Source: Bacteroidia bacterium (lineage in GTDB: Bacteria > Bacteroidota > Bacteroidia > Bacteroidales > UBA12481). From it: a stretch of 10,303 bases of DNA. Shown here piece after piece: positions 5,643 to 10,303 of the stretch. Location: positions 1-10,303 of the forward strand of contig JAPLDV010000529.1 in assembly GCA_026391235.1 (NCBI GenBank), written 5' to 3'. The first letter of the stretch is position 1. Every line of letters begins with the position of its first letter. The position numbers and the translations under genes are program-made. The notes below the pieces were generated by a model that was given only the letters and a program-made list of their open reading frames with translations, was not told where the DNA came from and made no database searches.

Positions 5643-7904
5643 ATGACCAACCTGATGCACTCCAAAATCAATAGCAAGGAAGCAAGATCCTGCGTCTTAA
5701 CAGCCCCGTATCCTACCACTCCCTTAACCCCCGTCACGCCCTTAACTTCCTTAACGCCCTTAACGCCCTTAACCCCCTTAACGTTCTTCACGTTCTTTAC
5801 GTTCTTAACGTTCTTAACGTTCTTTACGATACCACTTCAGTCGCAAATACCAGTGAGCTATCGTTTCATCGGTCCCGGCGTCAACAGCGGCCGTATTTCC
5901 GATATCGAGGTGGATTCAAAAAATCCGGCCAAAATATATATCGCAGCCTCAACAGGCGGAGTGTTCAAGTCGGCCGACTGGGGAAAAAACTGGATCCCCA
6001 TTTTCGACCGGGCAGGAATGTCGCTGTCGATCGGCGACATGGCAATCTGCGAAACCAATCCTGAGCTCATCTGGGTAGGAACCGGTGAAGCCTCGGGTGA
6101 GCAGGCAGCGGCATCTATCGGGGACGGGGTTTATAAGTCGAAGGATGGCGGAAGAAACTGGAAGTGCATGGGGCTTAAGAACTCACGGCATATATCCAAG
6201 ATACAGATCAATCCGCTAAATCCTGATATCGTTTACGTTGCAGCAACCGGTGCCCGATGGGGCAACAACGAGGAACGCGGAATCTTCCGGACAAAAGATG
6301 GAGGCAACACCTGGGAGAAAGTCCTGTATATCAATGATTATACCGGCATGTCGGACCTGGTTGTACATCCCGATGGGAAAACCCTTCTCGCGGCCGCCTG
6401 GCAACAATACAGGAGTGCCTGGGCACATATTCAGCGGGGCCCTTCCAGTGCGCTTTACCGGTCGGAAAATGGCGGCGACACCTGGGAAAAGGTGACCAAA
6501 GGCTTTTCCAAAGACACGCTTGGCCGGATAGCACTTGCAATCGCTCCTTCTGAACCCGACCTGGTTTATGCCTGTGTCGAATCAAAAAAAGGTGGATTCT
6601 ACCGGTCTTCCAATAAGGGCCGGAGCTGGAAACTTATGAATCGCAAACCCTCCACGGCCTATTGGTACGGGCGGATCTATGTGAACCCCGCGGATGAAAA
6701 AAACGTTTTTGTGATGGGTACCATGGTGCAGGAAACCCGCAATGGGGGTAAAACTTTCATGCTCATGGAAACCCGGAATGTTCATGTCGACCATCATGTC
6801 CTCTGGATTGATCCGAAAAATCCTCTGAACCGTTTGCTGGGCAACGATGGCGGTGTTTACCAGTCGCAGGACGGCGGGCATAAATGGTCGTTTTACAATA
6901 ACCTGGATATCGGTCAGTATTATGCCATTGCTGTTGACCAGGAATCTCCTTACCGGATATTCGGCGGGAAGCAGGATAACGGAGTGTGGGGCGGGCCATC
7001 GGGTACTGCAGATGGAGGTATTACGCCGGATAGCCTTATTTACAATATTTCCTGGGGCGATGGGTTTTGGGCAGCAATTGACCCCCATGATCCCACCATT
7101 GTATATGGGGAATCGCAATATGGCGGTATCAGCCGGTATGATTTCCGTACCAATAAAAGCTTTGATATCCAGCCCCGGAATCCGGATAAAAAGAATGCAT
7201 ATCGTTTTAACTGGAATGCACCATACTTTATATCAACTCATCCGCCGCACGCCATCTACCTCGGCGGAAATAAATTACTCAGATCAGAAAACCGGGGTGA
7301 CGACTGGACCGAGGCGAGTCCGGATCTATCCCGGAACGAAGATGTGAAAAGCCGCACCATCATGGGGATGAAACCGGTGCTGAAACCATACGCATCGATG
7401 ACAGCCCTGGCAGAATCGCCTTTAAAACCGGGGGTCATCTACGCCGGGACCGATGACGGGAACCTTCAGGTGACCAGGGATGGCGGGCAAACCTGGGCCA
7501 ATTTATCGGATAAGCTGTCAATGCCTTCCGACCGGTTTTTTACCCGGCTGATTTGCTCTAATCATGATATTGGAACCGTTTATGTGGCCTGTGCACGATA
7601 TTATGAAGCCAACGATCTGAAGCCCTATCTTTTCAGAAGCACCGATTTTGGTCAGACGTGGGAATCACTCTCCTCCACAATGCCGGAAGAAGCGGTCATC
7701 CGCGGATTCGCCGAACATCCCCTGAATCCCGATCTGCTATACTGCGGCATTCACAACGGACTGCTGATCAGTACTGATAGGGGAAATACCTGGAGTCGTG
7801 CACCCGGACTGATCCCGGTAGCCATTGATGATATCAAAATCCAGATGCCCACCGGCGATGTAGTGATGGGGAGCTACGGACGCGGACTGATCATAGGGAG
7901 ATAA
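5643..7904 (+). CDS. Secreted VPS10/sortilin-type Asp-box (BNR) beta-propeller protein
   Basis: This is a 753-residue protein from the chosen ATG. Eleven Asp-box motifs (S/T-x-D/N-x-G-x-x-W/F) are spread over residues 110-717, for example SKDGGRNW (166), TKDGGNTW (217), SQDGGHKW (408), TRDGGQTW (611) and STDRGNTW (710). This matches the sortilin/VPS10-type 'BNR repeat glycosyl hydrolase' proteins of Bacteroidota, as do VHVDHHVLWIDP (381-392) and FGGKQDNGVWGGP (440-452). Their function is mostly unproven: Asp boxes stabilise propeller blades and do not by themselves show sialidase activity. Related proteins are often about 1000 residues long; this one stops at GSYGRGLIIGR, where longer forms continue, and has no type IX sorting domain. 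The N-terminus is odd: residues 26-62 are twelve 9-bp repeats encoding Thr-Pro-Leu and then Thr-Phe-Leu/Phe units, the latter forming the only candidate signal-peptide core. A GTG at 5577 would add 22 residues. Confidence 0.88.
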   Translation: MTNLMHSKINSKEARSCVLTAPYPTTPLTPVTPLTSLTPLTPLTPLTFFTFFTFLTFLTFFTIPLQSQIPVSYRFIGPGVNSGRISDIEVDSKNPAKIYIAASTGGVFKSADWGKNWIPIFDRAGMSLSIGDMAICETNPELIWVGTGEASGEQAAASIGDGVYKSKDGGRNWKCMGLKNSRHISKIQINPLNPDIVYVAATGARWGNNEERGIFRTKDGGNTWEKVLYINDYTGMSDLVVHPDGKTLLAAAWQQYRSAWAHIQRGPSSALYRSENGGDTWEKVTKGFSKDTLGRIALAIAPSEPDLVYACVESKKGGFYRSSNKGRSWKLMNRKPSTAYWYGRIYVNPADEKNVFVMGTMVQETRNGGKTFMLMETRNVHVDHHVLWIDPKNPLNRLLGNDGGVYQSQDGGHKWSFYNNLDIGQYYAIAVDQESPYRIFGGKQDNGVWGGPSGTADGGITPDSLIYNISWGDGFWAAIDPHDPTIVYGESQYGGISRYDFRTNKSFDIQPRNPDKKNAYRFNWNAPYFISTHPPHAIYLGGNKLLRSENRGDDWTEASPDLSRNEDVKSRTIMGMKPVLKPYASMTALAESPLKPGVIYAGTDDGNLQVTRDGGQTWANLSDKLSMPSDRFFTRLICSNHDIGTVYVACARYYEANDLKPYLFRSTDFGQTWESLSSTMPEEAVIRGFAEHPLNPDLLYCGIHNGLLISTDRGNTWSRAPGLIPVAIDDIKIQMPTGDVVMGSYGRGLIIGR
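5718..5828 (+). repeat. Twelve 9-bp tandem repeats within a reading frame
   Basis: Seven units near ACGCCCTTA (5718-5780) are followed by five near ACGTTCTTA/TTC/TTT (5781-5825) and one extra ACG. Because the period is three codons, the frame is kept through every unit. The first block encodes mostly T-P-L, the second T-F-F or T-F-L. The reverse complement of the first block contains TAAGGG, the same core as the head of the 51-bp repeat at 180-292. Confidence 0.9.
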
Positions 7905-7954
7905 AGGAAAAGTTGGAATGGAGAGATTCACATACTGCTCTGGCCCTCAATGAA

Positions 7955-8990
7955 CTATTCGCAATCTCCCGATTTCAGAAGTATTTTCTCCTCTTGCCAA
8001 AAGGTCTTTTTTGCGCTGTAACCAAAGCCGAAGAACGAAAGGTCAACCCCGCAGGCACCAATAAACTGCGCTTTGGCCTGCTGGCAGGGCGGAGTAAATG
8101 TATAATCGCCTCCAATCAGGAAGGACGTCTGGATATAGGGTACAATCACTTCACCAAAGATTCCTATTTCCAGCCTGGGAAAGGCAAGTCCAAAATTCAC
8201 CCCGATAGCCGATGATGCTCCGGTCTGTGCCTTGTTTTTGTTAATACTCTGATCGCCAATCGAGGCATCAGCAGATACCTCCGTGCCATTATATTTTATT
8301 CCGGTGGTTGAATTAAATTCAAATTTTGCTTCCACCTGTGAGGATCCGTCGACCGGAACCACACAATTAATCACAAACAGTACCTTAACATTGATTATCA
8401 CCGGGATCGGGCCAACCATAACAGGGTATTTCAGGAGCACAACGGGAAAGTCGAAGGTGATGGCATCCCTTCCTGATCCGGCAACGGTGAGATTTAAAGT
8501 CAGATCGCCTTTTACGTTTAAGTTTTTCTGTAAGAAACTAAGAAGCTGATTATCCTTAAATTCGATTTCCGTTTCTGACTCAAAGTTCTCGATCGAGCCT
8601 GAAGCTTTGAATGTTGCGGTTATCGGCTTGACCAGTTCCTTGGAAATTTCGAATGAAATATCTGCCTTGGCATCGGTAAAAGCAAATGCTATTTTATACG
8701 CGCCGGAGGGCTAACCCATGGATCAGCAAGATGTCGTCAGCCTTCAGATTTGCAATTTTCGGCTCGGAACTTTTAAAATAGTAAATATAATCGGCCGTGT
8801 CCATCCGGATTAACGATTTCACCACGGTACTGTCAATATAGACCGTTTGATCGGTAAAGGTAACATCGAAGACGTTGCTGACATTGCCCGACGGTGTACC
8901 CGGATCATCTTTGGAGCAGGTTGTACAAAGGAGAATAGCAATAACGGAAAGCAGGATGGGTTTCAGAAGTTTCATTTTATTAATCTCCAT
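7955..8990 (-). pseudogene. Frameshifted lipoprotein gene of unknown family
   Basis: Two open frames on the minus strand belong together. The first (8990 to a TAA at 8696-8694) starts with a lipoprotein signal (MKLLKPILLSVIAILL from Met6, then CTTCSKDDPG) and reads on as a beta-rich domain to LKADDILLIHGLALRRV. The second is open from 8710, just after a TAG at 8713-8711, to a TAG at 7957-7955 (252 codons with the stop). It begins with coherent sequence (YKIAFAFTDAKADISFEISK) that has no start codon near it. The frames overlap at 8710-8697, so dropping one base, for example in the CCC around 8708-8710, would join them into about 344 residues. The C-terminal half is rich in Gly and alternating hydrophobic residues, with Cys in TPPCQQ, GACGV and GDCE. 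I do not recognise the family. A sequencing error, a real mutation, or a small deletion after ALRRV are all possible. The start may be Met1 or Met6; GGAG precedes Met6. Confidence 0.7.
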
Positions 8991-9007
8991 TGGTTATTCA
9001 GCACCAG

Positions 9008-9015
9008 CCAAATTA
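9008..9015 (-). promoter_or_regulatory. -7 promoter box for the frameshifted lipoprotein gene
   Basis: On the minus strand this reads TAATTTGG (seven of eight against TAnnTTTG), 17 bases before the ATG at 8990 and 32 before the ATG at 8975. The promoter still looks intact, so the gene is either recently broken or not broken at all. Confidence 0.4.
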
Positions 9016-9078
9016 ATTATTAAGTCGGAATAAAAAAATTAACTTTTCGGAATATCCTAACGGCCCTCTTTCGAGTCC

Positions 9079-9134
9079 TTCGTCACTTGTCACTCTTCCG
9101 CGTCACGCGTCACGCGTTTCGCGTCACGGTTCAC
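9079..9134. repeat. GTCAC-rich degenerate tandem repeat
   Basis: The tract contains CGTCACTTGTCACTC (9081-9095) followed by CGCGTCACGCGTCACGCG (9100-9117) and further GTCACG and TTCAC units up to 9134. The period is 7 to 8 bases with drift. It lies between the divergent lipoprotein and nfo promoters. Its 14-mer CGTCACTTGTCACT is repeated exactly inside the fucosidase gene. Confidence 0.75.
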
Positions 9135-9164
9135 AATTCTCCGCTCCGAAGAAACAATTTTAAC

Positions 9165-9172
9165 TACTTTAG
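9165..9172 (+). promoter_or_regulatory. -7 promoter box for nfo
   Basis: TACTTTAG matches TAnnTTTG except at the seventh base and lies 22 bases before the nfo ATG at 9195. No LexA-like operator or other stress-response site is evident. Confidence 0.45.
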
Positions 9173-9194
9173 TGTTCCAAATTAAAGAACAGCT

Positions 9195-10034
9195 ATGAAA
9201 TTCATCGGAGCCCATGTAAGTACCGAGGGCGGTGTGGAAAACGCACCGGTCAATGCCTATACTATCGGAGCAACCGCCTTTGCATTCTTCCTGAAAAATC
9301 AGCGTCAGTGGATTGCTAAACCGCTCAGCGTAGCCAGTGTATCAACCTTTAAAAATAATTGTGAGAAATATGGATACAGCCCGGTTCAGATTCTCCCGCA
9401 CGACGGGTATCTGATCAATATGGGTAGTCCGGATCCTGAAATGCTCGAAAAATCCAGGGCAGCCTTTCTTGATGAGATGCAGCGGGCAGAGCAGCTGGGA
9501 CTTGACCGGCTGAACTTCCATCCGGGAAGTCATCTTCAGAAAGTAAATGAAGAAGAATGCCTGAAAACGATAGCTGAATCGGTAAATATCACCCTCAGTA
9601 AAACCAAAGGAGTTACTGCGGTCCTTGAAATAACTGCCGGCCAGGGCAGCAATGTCGGATACTCATTTGAACATCTGCGTTTTATAATCGACCTGATTGA
9701 AGACAAATCCCGTATTGGGGTTTGTATCGATACCGCCCATGCATACTCAGCCGGATACGAACTGAAAACCGCGGCAGGATTCGAAGAAGTGTTCCGGAAG
9801 TTCGATGAGATAATCGGTTTTAAGTACCTCTGCGGCATGCATATCAATGACTCCAAAAAAGAATTCCGGTCACGCGTTGACCGCCATGAAAGTTTGGGAA
9901 AAGGCACTCTCGACTGGGATCTGTTCACCAGGATCATGAAAGATCCGCGCTTTAATGAAATGCCGCTTATCCTCGAAACTCCGGATGAGGAAATCTGGGC
10001 CGAAGAGATCGCAAGGCTGACGAGCTGGGCCTGA
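9195..10034 (+). CDS. nfo: Endonuclease IV (AP endonuclease)
   Basis: This 279-residue cytoplasmic base-excision-repair enzyme cuts the DNA backbone 5' of abasic sites and removes 3' blocking groups. It is a TIM barrel with three metal ions, normally zinc. All nine metal ligands known from E. coli Nfo are present at the same numbers: His69 (PHDGYL), His109 (NFHPGS), Glu145 (LEITAGQG), Asp179 and His182 ([12 protein letters not shown]), His216 (MHINDS), Asp229 and His231 ([10 protein letters not shown]) and Glu261 (ILETP). The length is close to the 285 residues of the E. coli protein, and similarity runs end to end ([32 protein letters not shown]). The LENTAGQG motif is here LEITAGQG. The start is fixed by the family N-terminus MKFIGAHVS. 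The gene stands alone with its own promoter box and is not in an operon with the carbohydrate genes. Confidence 0.98.
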   Translation: MKFIGAHVSTEGGVENAPVNAYTIGATAFAFFLKNQRQWIAKPLSVASVSTFKNNCEKYGYSPVQILPHDGYLINMGSPDPEMLEKSRAAFLDEMQRAEQLGLDRLNFHPGSHLQKVNEEECLKTIAESVNITLSKTKGVTAVLEITAGQGSNVGYSFEHLRFIIDLIEDKSRIGVCIDTAHAYSAGYELKTAAGFEEVFRKFDEIIGFKYLCGMHINDSKKEFRSRVDRHESLGKGTLDWDLFTRIMKDPRFNEMPLILETPDEEIWAEEIARLTSWA

Positions 10035-10035
10035 T

Positions 10036-10075
10036 CATGTGCCAATTACTCAATGTGCCAATGTGCCAATGTATC
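10036..10075. repeat. AATGTGCC short tandem repeat downstream of nfo
   Basis: AATGTGCC occurs twice in a row (10052-10067), followed by the variant AATGTATC (10068-10075) and preceded by the related CATGTGCCAATTACTC (10036-10051). It fills the 59-bp gap between the convergent nfo and PQQ-like genes. No terminator hairpin with a T tract is visible in the gap. Confidence 0.7.
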
Positions 10076-10093
10076 TATAAGTTGCCTTCTTTA

Positions 10094-10303
10094 TTAATTC
10101 CCGAAAGCGAACAGGTTTCCGGCCGTCCTGACATAAATTTTCCCATCTGAAATTGCCGGGGTGGCCAAGATTCTTTCCTTTAAATCATTCCGCGACAGAA
10201 TACTCATTTCTTTTCCGGCTTCGAATATTGTGACTACCCCCCTGGCCGAAGCCGCATAAATTTTGCCGTCTCCGTAAACCGGCGAGGCATAATAAGCTCC
10301 ACC
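10094..10303 (-). CDS. PQQ-like beta-propeller protein, C-terminal fragment
   Basis: The last 69 codons of a gene entering from the right edge, ending in tandem stops (TAATAA, minus strand). The fragment contains two blade-type repeats of the PQQ-like/quinoprotein propeller kind: ASPVYGDGKIYAASARG and TPAISDGKIYVRTAGNLFAFGN, each with a P-V/I-x-D/G-x-G-K-I-Y core. Proteins ending this way in Bacteroidota are usually secreted 'PQQ-binding-like beta-propeller repeat' proteins, many of which do not bind PQQ. Nothing can be said of its N-terminus, its cofactor or its role. It is convergent with nfo. Confidence 0.8.
   Translation of the reverse strand, partial: GGAYYASPVYGDGKIYAASARGVVTIFEAGKEMSILSRNDLKERILATPAISDGKIYVRTAGNLFAFGN

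Noticed and set aside
6582..7118. 178-codon open frame on the minus strand
   Set aside because: It is antisense to the well-conserved middle of the VPS10-like propeller gene, and nothing supports it as a protein.
8283..8549. 88-codon open frame on the plus strand
   Set aside because: It is antisense to the second half of the frameshifted lipoprotein gene, which reads as coherent protein across this stretch.
8694..8713. Programmed ribosomal frameshifting in the lipoprotein gene
   Set aside because: No classical slippery heptamer, internal Shine-Dalgarno stimulator or strong downstream hairpin is seen at the junction. An error or mutation is simpler.
9536..10045. 169-codon open frame on the minus strand
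   Set aside because: It is antisense to nfo, whose nine metal ligands are all intact.

Overview
The window looks like chromosomal DNA of an environmental member of the Bacteroidota, probably Bacteroidales-like. The evidence is a recurrent -7 promoter box close to TAnnTTTG, 17 to 23 bases upstream of seven start codons; few Shine-Dalgarno sequences; several lipoproteins; and the gene families present (GH29 fucosidase, a GH5-like lipoprotein, a sortilin/VPS10-type Asp-box propeller, a PQQ-like propeller). No SusC/SusD pair, integrase, transposase, tRNA, rRNA or CRISPR array is visible.

Layout. Minus strand 1-121: the first 40 codons of a lipoprotein. 122-374: a divergent promoter region carrying a 51-bp tandem duplication. 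Plus strand 375-1292: a secreted esterase-D-type hydrolase. Plus strand 1424-2503: a GH5-like (clan GH-A) lipoprotein. Convergent to these, on the minus strand, lies a two-gene operon: alpha-L-fucosidase (5314-3821), then an MFS transporter (3805-2537). 5315-5642 is a 328-bp divergent regulatory region holding promoters for the fucosidase and the next gene, a small hairpin and two palindromic repeats. Plus strand 5643-7904: a BNR/VPS10 beta-propeller protein. Minus strand 8990-7955: a lipoprotein gene split by one reading-frame shift. Plus strand 9195-10034: endonuclease IV (nfo). Minus strand 10303-10094: the C-terminus of a PQQ-like beta-propeller protein.

Function. The esterase, GH5-like enzyme, fucosidase and MFS carrier would fit breakdown of a fucose-containing or acylated glycan in the periplasm or at the cell surface, followed by uptake of a small product. 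This is inferred from gene families and adjacency, because the genes are not one operon and lack the usual Sus apparatus. nfo is a DNA-repair gene unrelated to its neighbours.

The most unusual aspect is the behaviour of short repeats. Several families (GTCAC-rich tracts, REP-like palindromes with a CGGGGATGACAG-type arm, 9-bp ACG-CCC/TTC-TTA repeats, AATGTGCC repeats) occupy most intergenic regions. Two of them appear to have entered coding sequence in frame. One supplies about 17 residues inside the C-terminal domain of the fucosidase. The other supplies what looks like the whole hydrophobic core of the signal peptide of the VPS10-like protein.
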